From positions 1 through 40,645 of the forward strand of contig CAZKRL010000028.1 in the NCBI GenBank assembly GCA_964555295.1: a stretch of DNA of 40,645 nucleotides, written 5' to 3'. A model generated the notes under the pieces. That model was not told where the DNA came from and did no database searches. It saw only the letters and a program-made list of their open reading frames with translations. Below, piece after piece: positions 26,271-35,625 of the stretch. Source of the DNA: CAZKRL01 sp964555295 (GTDB lineage Bacteria > Bacteroidota > Bacteroidia > Flavobacteriales_D > Sanyastnellaceae). Numbering within the stretch: the stretch's first letter is position 1; each line of letters opens with the position of its first letter. The position numbers and the translations under genes were made by a program.

Positions 26271-27666
26271 GATCATAATTGCTTTCTGTTGGCTTGGTCT
26301 ATTACCAGCAGATTTCGGGGCTCAAATCACAGGAGATTTTTCGTTCGAGCGGTATATCACGATGGTGATGGAATTTCATCCGCGAGCCGAGCTTGCCGGC
26401 ATCTTGAATTCATCAGCCGATGCATCATTGATGCTGGCAAGAGGCCGTTTCGATCCTGAATTGGGTATCAACTCGAGTGAGAAGTTTTACAGCGGCACAC
26501 ATTACTATCATACTTCCGGTGGTGTATTGGATTGGAGGTCGCCATCTCCCATCAGTCTTTCTGGTGGTTATGATTTGAACAGCGGTGCTTACCTCGACCC
26601 GGCGACATACACACCGAAGGATGGACTCATTTTCGCCGGTGCAGGAGTGTCATTGCTTCAGGGCTTATTGACCGATGCTTCAAGAACTGCATTGCGCCAG
26701 GCAAAGGCGATGCAGCGACAAAATGAGGCCCTTTCTAAGAATGAGCTGAATGCTCTTCGTCTTAACGCAACTGCTGCCTATTGGCAATGGTGGCAACGTC
26801 AGCGCGTTTTAGACCTGGCTACAGAGTTAGACACCATTTCTAGAGTAAGGTTCGAGGCCATTCGCGCGCGCGCACTTGCCGGAGATCGACCGATGATTGA
26901 TACAGTGGAAGCCAGAGCGCAATGGCAATTGCGAACCTTACAACTGTTGGAGGCCCGACAAAATGAACGGAAGTCACGTCAGTTAGTAGCCACATTTTTA
27001 TGGGATCCCGCCCTCAACAATTTGCCTTTGGATGGTATGATATGGAATACTGCAAGATGTTCTGAGCCGACACGTGAGGATGTTGCCAAATTTCTACTTA
27101 TCAATAAACCCGCTGAACGTGATCTTGCCGCAGCTCATCCATTGATAGTAGCAGCCGATTTTAAAATCAGGCAGATAGAATTAGATCAACGGTGGAAGCG
27201 CGAGAAACTGAAGCCCAAACTGGATTTGAAATATCAGTTTCTCACTACCCCGGCTACAGCCGATGCCGCCACGGGTTTTTCAATGCAGAATTACCGTTGG
27301 GGAATGAAGTTTTCCATGCCGCTTTTCCTTCGTGAAGGTCGCGCCGAGGTGCGACTCGCCACACTTAAACTGAAAGAGGCCCAACTTGAGCGACAATTGA
27401 AAGAGAATGATATTGGCAACAAACTGGTTGAGATCAGAAATAATTTATCTATCGCAATTGAGCGATGGCAATTGGCTGAGCGCAACCGCGAGTTGTATCT
27501 CCGGTTGCTGGATGCGGAGCGAATCAAATTATTGGCGGGAGAAAGTTCGGTGTTCCTTGTGAATGTGCGTGAGTCGGCCTACGCAGATGCTGCGGTTAAG
27601 AATGTAGAAACGGCATTGAAAGCACGGATTCAGTTGGCAGAGTATGAGTATTATCTCGGTCGCTGA
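26254..27666 (+). CDS. TolC-family outer-membrane efflux protein
   Basis: 470-residue outer-membrane channel protein. From ATG 26254 it has a basic n-region and a hydrophobic signal peptide ending near DFGAQ (about residue 23). It then follows the TolC layout of two repeats of long amphipathic helices rich in Ala, Glu, Gln and Arg, each with a short beta stretch. The start lies 17 bases inside the HlyD gene; the longer frame from 26194 would lack a proper signal. It is the last gene of the tetR-ABC-HlyD-TolC unit. Confidence 0.83.
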   Translation: MLRRSKIIIAFCWLGLLPADFGAQITGDFSFERYITMVMEFHPRAELAGILNSSADASLMLARGRFDPELGINSSEKFYSGTHYYHTSGGVLDWRSPSPISLSGGYDLNSGAYLDPATYTPKDGLIFAGAGVSLLQGLLTDASRTALRQAKAMQRQNEALSKNELNALRLNATAAYWQWWQRQRVLDLATELDTISRVRFEAIRARALAGDRPMIDTVEARAQWQLRTLQLLEARQNERKSRQLVATFLWDPALNNLPLDGMIWNTARCSEPTREDVAKFLLINKPAERDLAAAHPLIVAADFKIRQIELDQRWKREKLKPKLDLKYQFLTTPATADAATGFSMQNYRWGMKFSMPLFLREGRAEVRLATLKLKEAQLERQLKENDIGNKLVEIRNNLSIAIERWQLAERNRELYLRLLDAERIKLLAGESSVFLVNVRESAYADAAVKNVETALKARIQLAEYEYYLGR

Positions 27667-27791
27667 TACCGTCGAAATGCCAGCAGCGTTCTTATAGGCG
27701 CAGTTTTGAATTTCGATCAGTTTTATAGTTGTTCAAGGTGTGTTGTGCTGTTTGTACTATGATTAGTCTCTGACCGTATGATATTTGCTCA

Positions 27792-28568
27792 ATGAATTCA
27801 ATGGATGTAAAACAACAGGCCTTTTTGCGGCTATTAGGCATCATGGATGATCTCCGTGCCAAATGCCCTTGGGATAAAAAACAAACTATGGAAAGCCTGC
27901 GCCATCTCACCATTGAGGAGACCTATGAATTGGGTGAAGCAATTCTCAAAAATGAGCCCGATGAGATTCGTGGTGAAATTGGTGACCTCTTACTTCATAT
28001 GGTCTTCTATTCTAAGATTGCTTCAGAACAGGGTTGGTTTGATATCGGTGATGCGCTCAATGCCATTTGCGATAAACTGATTCATCGTCATCCGCATATA
28101 TACGGTGATGTCATTGCAGAGGATGAGGAAACTGTAAAGTCCAATTGGGAAAAGATTAAATTAAAGGAAGGCAGAAAGGGTGTATTGGTGGGTGTTCCTG
28201 GTTCGCTGCCGGCTCTTGTAAAAGCGTCGCGAATTCAAGATAAGGCAAGAGGTGTTGGATTTGATTGGGCAAATGCCGATGATGTTTGGGCTAAGGTGAG
28301 AGAAGAAATGGAGGAGTTTAGAATAGAGGCCGAGCAGGGAAGCGATGCAATGGAAGATGAGTTTGGCGATTTACTTTTTTCATTGGTTAACTACGCGCGC
28401 TTCAAGGGTATCAACCCAGAAGACGCATTGGAAAAAACGAACCGGAAGTTCATCCGAAGGTTTAATTATCTTGAGGAGCATGCAGCACTGGATGGGAAAG
28501 TGTTGTCGGAAATGAGCCTGGATGAAATGGATTTTTATTGGAATGAGGCCAAGAAAAAACAATTGTAA
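27792..28568 (+). CDS. mazG: nucleoside triphosphate pyrophosphohydrolase MazG
   Basis: 258-residue cytosolic MazG enzyme, which hydrolyses (d)NTPs to monophosphate and pyrophosphate and helps clear abnormal nucleotides. Two all-alpha MazG domains are visible. The first (about 10-120) has CPWDKKQTMESLRHLTIEETYEL and the metal-site pattern EIRGEIGDLLLHMVFY. The second (about 150-230) has VREEMEEFRIEA and MEDEFGDLLFSLVNYAR. Length matches E. coli MazG. A near -7 match (GATATTTG) lies just upstream of the ATG in the 125-base spacer. The DUF4249 gene begins directly after its stop. Confidence 0.92.
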   Translation: MNSMDVKQQAFLRLLGIMDDLRAKCPWDKKQTMESLRHLTIEETYELGEAILKNEPDEIRGEIGDLLLHMVFYSKIASEQGWFDIGDALNAICDKLIHRHPHIYGDVIAEDEETVKSNWEKIKLKEGRKGVLVGVPGSLPALVKASRIQDKARGVGFDWANADDVWAKVREEMEEFRIEAEQGSDAMEDEFGDLLFSLVNYARFKGINPEDALEKTNRKFIRRFNYLEEHAALDGKVLSEMSLDEMDFYWNEAKKKQL

Positions 28569-29540
28569 ATGAAAGTTTGGAAATTATTTGTCGGGCTATT
28601 TCTGTTGAGTTCTTGCGAGCAAGAAATTACCGTAGATCTACCCCCAGTTGAGTCTAAAATTGTGGTGGAAGGCACCATATTCCCCAATTCCCCTCCGTTT
28701 ATTATTCTTACCCGCAGTGACGGATATTTCAATCCGGTCAACGCCGAATCCCTGCAAAATCTTTTTGTTCATGATGCACAGGTATCTATCAGTGTTGATG
28801 GCGTTTCCTATCCTCTCAGTGAATTTTGTACTGCTGATCTCACTGAAGAAGAACTGGCATTAGCGGCATCGGCCTTAGGTGTGTCTTCAGAGGATCTGAC
28901 GGCATTTAATATTTGCATCTATACCAACCCATTGTTGTTAGGTCAGGAAAACAAGGTGTATTTTTTGAATATCACGCATGAGGGAAATTATTTGTCGGCA
29001 CGAACTAAAATCCCCGGTATTATCCCTCTCGATACTTTGTACTTCAATATTGTGAGCTCACTTCCCGATGATAGTCTTGGATTTATCACCGGTAATCTTA
29101 CTGACCCCGATACTGCCGGTAATGCATACCGCTGGTTTGCTAAGCGAATCAATCGCTATCCTGTTTGGATACAAGACGCGTCTTTGCGCGGTCAGCCAAA
29201 GGATAGTCGCTTTATCGCTCCTCTGGGCTCAGTGAGCGATGATCGCTTCTTCAATGGATTGAGTTTTGAGTTTACTTATTATCGGGGCCAGGAGCCCAAT
29301 TCACTAAAATTTGATGACTCTAATGAGGAAGCTGGTTTTTTCAAGCGGGGTGATACCGTTGCTATTCAAGGCACTACCATTGATCTGCCGTCATTCAAAT
29401 TCCTTTACAGTTTTGAGTCTCAGGTCGGTAGTCAGGGCTCTCCGTTTTCTTCCCCATTCAATCCAGAGACCAATGTTGTAGGAGGTCTTGGTGCTTTTAT
29501 TGGTTACGGGGCTTATTACGATACCGTCATTTGCAGGTAG
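28569..29540 (+). CDS. DUF4249-family lipoprotein
   Basis: 323-residue predicted lipoprotein. The leader MKVWKLFVGLFLLSSCEQ has a lipobox with Cys at residue 16. The mature N-terminus EITVDLPPVESKIVVEGTIFPNSPPFIILTRSD is characteristic of DUF4249. DALQ-like early strands, a central LDTLYFNI region and a C-terminal GAFIGYGAYYDTV end fit the family. DUF4249 genes usually accompany a TonB-dependent receptor, but none is adjacent here. The ATG follows the mazG stop with no gap, so they are probably one transcript. Function is unknown. Confidence 0.8.
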   Translation: MKVWKLFVGLFLLSSCEQEITVDLPPVESKIVVEGTIFPNSPPFIILTRSDGYFNPVNAESLQNLFVHDAQVSISVDGVSYPLSEFCTADLTEEELALAASALGVSSEDLTAFNICIYTNPLLLGQENKVYFLNITHEGNYLSARTKIPGIIPLDTLYFNIVSSLPDDSLGFITGNLTDPDTAGNAYRWFAKRINRYPVWIQDASLRGQPKDSRFIAPLGSVSDDRFFNGLSFEFTYYRGQEPNSLKFDDSNEEAGFFKRGDTVAIQGTTIDLPSFKFLYSFESQVGSQGSPFSSPFNPETNVVGGLGAFIGYGAYYDTVICR

Positions 29541-29636
29541 TTTTTTGCGGGAGTTGATGATGTTTGTTGATGTTGTTTTGCGTTACTCCGACATCGCATA
29601 GTAGGCCCTAAACGGCTCTTTATTTCTTAGCATTGT

Positions 29637-30497
29637 TCAATCAAAACTCAAATAATTACTCATGTTCCGTAGTTGAACGGAATCCAACACAACCGCCTTC
29701 GACAACGCTTCAATGCTGCTGTATCGCCCGTGCTTGTCGCGATATGAGCAAATGGTGTGCGCCAATTTTCTTCGGAAATACGGGTGCATCGCAAGGGTGT
29801 CGGGATGCACATGATTGATGCGTATGCGTTGGATTTTCTGTGCATCCACGCGGATGTAATCATACAAGGTGTCAATCTTTCCTTGCGTCATTCTATACAC
29901 TTCAAGCAGTTGTTGTTCATCATAAAAGCCCCCCAACAGGTCGCGGCGCTCAATGATTTTTCGCGCAAACCATTTGCCAATGCCGGGTAATTGCATGAGT
30001 TGCGCCGTGTCTGCAGTATTCAATTCGACCACCATGGGCTGTCGTTTCAGCGACTCACGACCTGGGCCACTGGTTTGGAATGTGTCGATGGAAAATTGCA
30101 ACTGTGATTTGAGCATTTGTTTCTCCTGTTCATTCAAACAATAGATTCGGTCAAGATCCTTTGCACTGTTGATGCGTCCGCCTTGATGCAGATATTTCAT
30201 TATGGATTTCGCTTTCTTATCCGATAATCCCGCACGTCGCCAATGCTCTGCACTGCTGTTCGCAGGGGTAAAGGTGTTGTTGGGCGTGTCTGATAATGGC
30301 CCATGGGTTGAATCCACAGGATTCTTTTGTTGGACCTGCGTTTGTGCTTTCTCGATAATCACTTCAGTCTGATGCGCCAGGCAGTATCTTACTATGTAAA
30401 CGATGAGCACGAGGATGAGCAGTACAACGGTGCCTTTTCGCTCTTGCTGATGTTGCCGGTGCCATGATAAAAAGGGTCTCCATCTTTGTTTATTCAT
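29637..30497 (-). CDS. helix-hairpin-helix (ComEA-like) membrane-anchored protein
   Basis: 286-residue protein with one N-terminal membrane helix (about 22-42, VVLLILVLIVYIVRYCL) and three helix-hairpin-helix-like repeats: WRRAGLSDKKAKSIMKYL (about 85-115), ELNTADTAQLMQLPGIGKWFARKIIERR (about 165-195) and a degenerate third near residues 235-275. The middle copy matches ComEA-type HhH, which binds DNA without sequence specificity. I chose the Met at 30497 because it gives the short basic start usual for this family; Mets at 30515 and 30536 are alternatives. A role in DNA uptake is possible but unproven. It converges with the DUF4249 gene. Confidence 0.75.
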   Translation of the reverse strand: MNKQRWRPFLSWHRQHQQERKGTVVLLILVLIVYIVRYCLAHQTEVIIEKAQTQVQQKNPVDSTHGPLSDTPNNTFTPANSSAEHWRRAGLSDKKAKSIMKYLHQGGRINSAKDLDRIYCLNEQEKQMLKSQLQFSIDTFQTSGPGRESLKRQPMVVELNTADTAQLMQLPGIGKWFARKIIERRDLLGGFYDEQQLLEVYRMTQGKIDTLYDYIRVDAQKIQRIRINHVHPDTLAMHPYFRRKLAHTICSYRDKHGRYSSIEALSKAVVLDSVQLRNMSNYLSFD

Positions 30498-30608
30498 AGA
30501 GCGAAGTGAGATCATTCTTGTTAAGCGCCCAGGCATAACTAGAATAATTTTTATGTTCTCTCGCTAAAGTTGTTCTGCTGATAGGCATTTCCAAAGCATC
30601 TTCGCGGC

Positions 30609-31136
30609 ATGACACTCACTGAAAAACTGCAACAAGAGTTAAGGGATGTAAAGGACTTCCCATCTCCGGGTATTCTTTTTAAAGATGTAACACCAGTCTT
30701 TATGAACCCTCAACTGGTTGAGGAACTGGCCCAGGATGTAGCCACACATTTTCAAGGGAAAGTGGATGCTGTTTGCGGACTAGAGAGTCGGGGTTTCTTG
30801 CTGGGAATGCCCATAGCCATAGCTCTTAACGTGCCGTTCGTTCTGATTCGTAAAGCGGGCAAACTGCCGCGTGAAGTGTATCAGGTGTCGTATCAACTTG
30901 AATATGGCAGCGCAACCATCGAGATGCACAAGGATGCCCTCAAAAAGGGTTCTCGCATTTTGATTCACGATGATGTTCTTGCCACCGGCGGAACCGCCGC
31001 CGCTGCCGCTGAGCTGGTAAAAATGAGCGGGGCGGTAATCTGTGCCTATCATTTTATGGTTGAAATTATGGCGCTCAATGGCCGCAATCGTTTGACGGGT
31101 TTAACGGATCACATTCATAGTTTTGTGGCCTGTTAA
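30609..31136 (+). CDS. apt: adenine phosphoribosyltransferase
   Basis: 175-residue cytosolic purine-salvage enzyme converting adenine and PRPP to AMP and pyrophosphate. It carries the family N-terminus (DFPSPGILFKDVTPVF), the substrate loop GLESRGFLLGMPIA, the RKAGKLPREV segment and the PRPP-binding motif ILIHDDVLATGGTAAAAAELV (about 117-137). Length is normal. It is divergent from the HhH gene with a 111-base spacer and is followed after 25 bases by the acyl-CoA dehydrogenase. Confidence 0.95.
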   Translation: MTLTEKLQQELRDVKDFPSPGILFKDVTPVFMNPQLVEELAQDVATHFQGKVDAVCGLESRGFLLGMPIAIALNVPFVLIRKAGKLPREVYQVSYQLEYGSATIEMHKDALKKGSRILIHDDVLATGGTAAAAAELVKMSGAVICAYHFMVEIMALNGRNRLTGLTDHIHSFVAC

Positions 31137-31161
31137 TTAACTTATCAATTCCACCAAAGCA

Positions 31162-32304
31162 ATGAACTTTGAAAGAACTGAAAATCATGAAATGATCGCG
31201 CAAATGGTGCGTGATTTCGTAGAAAAAGAAATTCGTCCGCACGTTATGGAGTGGGATGAATCTCAATTTTTTCCCAGGGAAGTATTCAAGAAGATGGGTG
31301 CGCTCGGACTGATGGGTGTGCTCGTGCCTGAAGAGTATGGAGGGTCTGGTCTGGGCTATTTCGAATACATTTCGGTAATCGAAGAGGTGGCCAAAGTATG
31401 TGGTTCCGTGGGTTTGTCGGTTGCTGCTCACAATTCTCTCTGTACCAATCATATTTTGGAATTCGGCAATGAGGAGCAGAAGAAAAAGTATTTACCGAAA
31501 CTGGCGGGTGGTGAATGGATTGGTGCATGGGGCCTCACCGAGGCAAATACGGGCAGCGATGCCATGCGTATGAAATGTACCGCAGTGAAGGAGGGTGAGT
31601 ATTATGTAATCAATGGTACCAAGAATTGGATTACTCATGGCATCAGTGGTGAAGTGGCGGTGGTGCTGATACGAACGGGCGAGCTGTTAGACTCCAACGG
31701 AATTACCGCCTTTATCATTGAGCGCGGTACCCCAGGTTTTTCGGGAGGGAAAAAGGAGAATAAACTTGGAATGCGCGCCTCAGAAACTGCAGAGTTGATT
31801 TTCGATAATTGCAGAGTGCACGAAAGTCAGGTTCTCGGTAAAGTAGGTGAAGGTTTCAAGCAGGCCATGAAAATTCTGGATGGTGGCCGTATATCCATCG
31901 GCGCGCTCGCACTCGGCATCGCCAAAGGGGCTTTCGAGGCAGCAGTAAAATACTCCAAGGAACGCGAGCAATTCGGTCAGCCGATTTCTAACTTCCAGGC
32001 CATTGCGTTCAAACTGGCCGATATGAAGACAGAGATTGATGCCGCGGAGTTGTTGTTGTATCAAGCTGCGGATATGAAAAACCGCAAGCAAAAAATGACC
32101 AAGGAATCGGCCATGGCAAAGTATTTCGCCTCTGAAGTGAGTGTGCGGGTATCTACCGAAGCAGTTCAAATTTTCGGTGGCTATGGATACACCAAAGATT
32201 TTCCCGTTGAGAAGTTCTACCGAGATTCAAAACTATGTACGATAGGTGAGGGCACCAGCGAAATTCAGAAGCTGGTGATTTCGCGTGAATTATTGAAGCA
32301 TTGA
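31162..32304 (+). CDS. acyl-CoA dehydrogenase (short-/branched-chain type)
   Basis: 380-residue FAD-dependent dehydrogenase that introduces the alpha-beta double bond of acyl-CoAs. The first signature is AWGLTEANTGSDA (about 119-131). The second is QIFGGYGYTKDFPVEKFYRDSK (about 333-354). The catalytic Glu lies in IGEGTSEIQ (about 360-368). Length is typical of the short- to medium-chain class. It probably transfers electrons to electron-transfer flavoprotein. The kinase gene begins 27 bases downstream, which may be co-transcription or chance. Confidence 0.92.
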   Translation: MNFERTENHEMIAQMVRDFVEKEIRPHVMEWDESQFFPREVFKKMGALGLMGVLVPEEYGGSGLGYFEYISVIEEVAKVCGSVGLSVAAHNSLCTNHILEFGNEEQKKKYLPKLAGGEWIGAWGLTEANTGSDAMRMKCTAVKEGEYYVINGTKNWITHGISGEVAVVLIRTGELLDSNGITAFIIERGTPGFSGGKKENKLGMRASETAELIFDNCRVHESQVLGKVGEGFKQAMKILDGGRISIGALALGIAKGAFEAAVKYSKEREQFGQPISNFQAIAFKLADMKTEIDAAELLLYQAADMKNRKQKMTKESAMAKYFASEVSVRVSTEAVQIFGGYGYTKDFPVEKFYRDSKLCTIGEGTSEIQKLVISRELLKH

Positions 32305-32331
32305 TATGCCGCAATGAAATGAGGCAAGTTA

Positions 32332-35070
32332 TTGTCTAACTTCGGCGAAGTGAGTGAGAATTTAGCACAACGCAATGAGGGTTTTTCGCCCATGCAGATG
32401 CCGCTGCCGGTGTTTGTTGTGAATGATGAAATGAAAGTCATTCGTGCCAATGAACATGCAACGATTGAGTTTTTGACGGATTTAGGGATACATGAAGGTG
32501 TAATTGTTGATCTCAGTTTGTCGCGCTGGCTGTCTTCATTATCAACCGAGTTAAACGGAAATTTCAAGTTCAGACGAGGCAGTTTCGAGTGCCTGCTGCA
32601 CGGTCAGCGGGTAGATGCTGAATATACGTTGACGGCAATGGGTATTGTCAGCAGCAAAGAATTCAAAAACAGTTTATTCAGCGGCTCACACAATCAAATT
32701 TTGACTGACAATGCGCAGTACAATTTCTTTGAGTTTATCCTGGATAATCTTCCTGCCGACCTTGCAGTTTTCGATAAGTTTCACAGGTATTTGTATATCA
32801 ATCCCAAAGGTGTCGCTGATCCGGAGGTAAGGCAATTTCTCGTCGGACGAGATGATTTTGATTATTGCAGGTTAAGAAAAATTGATACGGGCATGGCCAC
32901 AATGCGTCGTGCACGATTTGAAGAGTGTGTCGACTTTAGGAAGAATGTTTACTGGGAGGATAGTGTACGGGGCAAAGGCGCTGATACACGATATGTATTA
33001 AGAGCTTTTAGTCCGGTATTAGACAAACAAGGCGAAGTACTGTATGTGATCGGTTATGGGGTGGATGTGACGGATCAGAAGCAGTCGGAGATTCTTGCCA
33101 ATGAAGCAAGTCAACGCTTGGATTTGTTGCGCAGGTTTATGCAACACATTTCCGATTCAATGATTGTAGCGGAAGTGTCGGGAGAAATTGCCTATTACAA
33201 TTTGGCTGCTGCGGGTCAATATGGCTTGAGCGACGTTTTCAAACGATGTCATGTGGGCGATATGGATGAGAGGTTGCGACTTGAAAATCTCTGGCAGCTA
33301 TACATCGATCGCCTCAAAAAATGGGGTGAAACTCGGAATGAGTTTCTCGTTTTTCACCATAAAAAACAAGTGTATGTAAAGACTGAGCAGATCAGTCGTT
33401 TTGAAAGGGTAGGGGAGAAGGATTATATCATAACCATCTCACGTGACATCACGAAGCGAAAGTTGGCAGAGGAGGCCTTGCTGCGGAAAAATCAGCTGCA
33501 ATCCATCATCATGGATATCGCGTCGGCATTCATCAATGTCGCATTGGAAAATGTTCCGTCAACAGTACATGACGCTTTATCTGAATTGACCGCGTTTCTG
33601 AGGGCCGATCGCGGATTCATATATTCTATTGATGAAAGCAGGAGCGAATGTTCCAATATCTTTGAGTATTGCTCACAGGGCATAATTCCCAGAATGGATC
33701 AAATGCAGCGGGTGCCAACCTCTTTTCTGCGAGAGTACAAGGATAGGCTTTTTGAAGGACAGCATATTGTATTATCAGAGTCGGAAATCACCGCCAACCC
33801 TACGGTGCGTGAGGTGCTTTTCACCGCCGGTGTGCATGGTATGTATGTGCTGCCAATGATGCGTCAAAATCAATGCGTAGGGTTTTTGGGATTTGAAACT
33901 TCCAGAAATGGCCATCTCGTTACTGTTGAAGATTTTGATTTGTTCAATATTTTGAGTGTGATGACGCTGAACTTATTGAGTCGAATCGAATTCATTCGTC
34001 AGATCGACGAGTCGGCCAAGGCCATAGCAGCACTCAATGATGATTTGGAGCATCAGGTTGAGCAGAAAACTTCGGTGAATTTGGAACTTTCCAAGACGTT
34101 GGCTTCTCAAGAAAAATTTGCACTGCTGTGCGAAATTGCGAGCGGAATAGCACACGATTTGAATACGCCCCTCAGCGCGATTAAAGTGGGAGGTGAGAAT
34201 ATCCGGTATGTGTTAGAGCGTTTGTTCAAGGATGTGATATTGGAATGTAATGCCGATCAGATCACCTTTGCTTGTGAACGGGCCATGCAGGGGAAAACCT
34301 TACCGATGATGGGCGGTGCGCAACAGCGTCATGAAACTGCTAAAATTGTTGAGCTTCTTGAACAGAAATATTCGTTTGACCATGCAACAGCGAAGCGGCT
34401 CAGTTCTTTGATGTTCAGTGCTGCCCTCGATTTCAACGATGGCAATAGTATTGATCAGATTCTTCAATCTGAAAATCCAGAACGCTTTCTTGAATTGATC
34501 TCCTTGCTGCAGGCATTGAGAGTATTCACCGATACAATCATGTCTTCGTCGGAGAGAGCGGCCAAAGTGGTGATGAATCTGCGACAATTTATCCGGGGTT
34601 CAAATTCTAACCATATCGAGCGAGTGGATCTCCGCAATTGTATCGATACGGTGCTCAATATTTTCAACCATGAACTGAAGTATAAGGCGTCGCTGAAGGT
34701 CGATATCCCCGATGCAGTGGTGGTCAATGGTTATGAAAATCGCTTGTTTCAGTTGTGGTCGAACCTCATCAAGAATGCACTTGAGTCTCTGGATTCTGTT
34801 GAGTCTTCTGTCTTGTCAAAGAAATTGATCTGGATTCGTGTGGAGCAAAAAGAAAACGAGGTTTCAGTAATTGTTGGAAACAATGGCCCTGCAATTCCTC
34901 CGGATATTCTGGAAAGAATTTTTGATAAGTTCTTTACCACCAAACATGAGAAGGGTGGAACCGGCTTGGGTTTATCTATTGTTAAGGGCATTTTGGATGA
35001 TCACAATGCAGATATACTCGTTCGTTCCGATCAGACCAGTACAGAGTTCGAGGTGATTTTCAAAACATGA
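32332..35070 (+). CDS. soluble multi-PAS/GAF sensor histidine kinase
   Basis: Cytosolic histidine kinase of about 912 residues. Three PAS-like domains are visible: about 22-105; 140-250, ending YVIGYGVDVTDQK; and 260-380, ending IITISRDITKRKLAEEAL. A GAF domain (about 385-550), a coiled coil (about 555-600), the H-box IASGIAHDLNTPLSAIK with His608 and a HATPase domain (NLIKNALESL, VGNNGPAIPP, KGGTGLGLSIVKG) follow. As in the HNOBA kinase, about 135 residues separate the H-box from AAKVVMNLRQF, so both share an enlarged DHp region. There is no ATG at the front: the start is TTG 32332 or, less likely, ATG 32392. A receiver gene and a REC-PP2C gene follow. The signal is unknown. Confidence 0.87.
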   Translation: MSNFGEVSENLAQRNEGFSPMQMPLPVFVVNDEMKVIRANEHATIEFLTDLGIHEGVIVDLSLSRWLSSLSTELNGNFKFRRGSFECLLHGQRVDAEYTLTAMGIVSSKEFKNSLFSGSHNQILTDNAQYNFFEFILDNLPADLAVFDKFHRYLYINPKGVADPEVRQFLVGRDDFDYCRLRKIDTGMATMRRARFEECVDFRKNVYWEDSVRGKGADTRYVLRAFSPVLDKQGEVLYVIGYGVDVTDQKQSEILANEASQRLDLLRRFMQHISDSMIVAEVSGEIAYYNLAAAGQYGLSDVFKRCHVGDMDERLRLENLWQLYIDRLKKWGETRNEFLVFHHKKQVYVKTEQISRFERVGEKDYIITISRDITKRKLAEEALLRKNQLQSIIMDIASAFINVALENVPSTVHDALSELTAFLRADRGFIYSIDESRSECSNIFEYCSQGIIPRMDQMQRVPTSFLREYKDRLFEGQHIVLSESEITANPTVREVLFTAGVHGMYVLPMMRQNQCVGFLGFETSRNGHLVTVEDFDLFNILSVMTLNLLSRIEFIRQIDESAKAIAALNDDLEHQVEQKTSVNLELSKTLASQEKFALLCEIASGIAHDLNTPLSAIKVGGENIRYVLERLFKDVILECNADQITFACERAMQGKTLPMMGGAQQRHETAKIVELLEQKYSFDHATAKRLSSLMFSAALDFNDGNSIDQILQSENPERFLELISLLQALRVFTDTIMSSSERAAKVVMNLRQFIRGSNSNHIERVDLRNCIDTVLNIFNHELKYKASLKVDIPDAVVVNGYENRLFQLWSNLIKNALESLDSVESSVLSKKLIWIRVEQKENEVSVIVGNNGPAIPPDILERIFDKFFTTKHEKGGTGLGLSIVKGILDDHNADILVRSDQTSTEFEVIFKT

Positions 35071-35142
35071 CCTTCTGGCGAATCGCGAAAATGTACCCTT
35101 TCTGCATTATTGTTTGACTCTAAATATTCGTAATATTCTCGC

Positions 35143-35559
35143 GTGAATTTTTCGAAAGGAAACGCTTTGGTTTGTGTTGATGACGATGAAATCGTTTTAA
35201 CTGTGCTGTCGTATCAGTTGCGTAAAATCTTATCCTCCGGCGATGAGTTGATAGAAATGACCAAAGACCCGTTGGAAGTGCCCACCATAATCGAAGGCCT
35301 TTTGGAGGAAGGATATGCTGTTCCGCTCGTAATTGTTGACTTTCAAATGCCGGTGCTCAATGGCTCTGCCTTGATCCGGCTGCTGCACAACAAGCATCCT
35401 GAGATGAAATTCGTGATGCTATCGGGCGAGGCAAGTGATATTCAGGTTCAGGCATTATATGATGACCATTTGTTACATGGATTTATTGGTAAACCATGGA
35501 GTGAAGAGGATATTCGTCGTATAGTTCTTCCATTATTGTTCGAGAGAATCGAGAGTTGA
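35143..35559 (+). CDS. single-domain response regulator (REC only), copy 3
   Basis: 138-residue receiver without output domain. It has DDDE (13-16), phospho-acceptor Asp66 in VIVDFQMPVLNG, Ser in VMLSGEAS and Lys in FIGKPW. The extended helix-2 region and KPW ending group it with the two receivers of the H-NOX operon. The start is GTG 35143, the only reasonable initiation codon. It lies 72 bases after the multi-PAS kinase and is its likely partner. Confidence 0.82.
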   Translation: MNFSKGNALVCVDDDEIVLTVLSYQLRKILSSGDELIEMTKDPLEVPTIIEGLLEEGYAVPLVIVDFQMPVLNGSALIRLLHNKHPEMKFVMLSGEASDIQVQALYDDHLLHGFIGKPWSEEDIRRIVLPLLFERIES

Positions 35560-35563
35560 TTTT

Positions 35564-35571
35564 TAAGGAGG
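35564..35571 (+). promoter_or_regulatory. strong Shine-Dalgarno sequence ahead of a mini-ORF
   Basis: TAAGGAGG is a full anti-16S match placed 6 bases before ATG 35578. This is unusual here, since neighbouring genes show little or no Shine-Dalgarno. It drives the 15-codon ORF rather than the phosphatase start at 35613. Confidence 0.5.
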
Positions 35572-35577
35572 CGCGCC

Positions 35578-35625
35578 ATGTCTCTATATTGCACCGATAG
35601 AATTCAATTTCGATGCAAAATCTAA
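35578..35625 (+). CDS. possible 15-codon leader ORF overlapping the REC-PP2C start
   Basis: A short frame encoding MSLYCTDRIQFRCKI with a TAA at 35623-35625. It has the best ribosome-binding site seen in the window and ends 10 bases inside the next gene, whose ATG (35613) it contains out of frame. That layout would let ribosomes finishing the leader re-initiate on the phosphatase gene. The peptide itself resembles nothing known. It could be chance. Confidence 0.3.
   Translation: MSLYCTDRIQFRCKI

Noticed and set aside
25743..26276. 177-codon open frame on the minus strand across the HlyD/TolC junction
   Set aside because: Antisense shadow of two well-supported genes; composition is not protein-like.
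29590..29625. GCC/GGC hairpin followed by T-rich DNA between the DUF4249 and HhH genes
   Set aside because: Only 3-4 base pairs form before mismatches, which is too weak for a terminator call.
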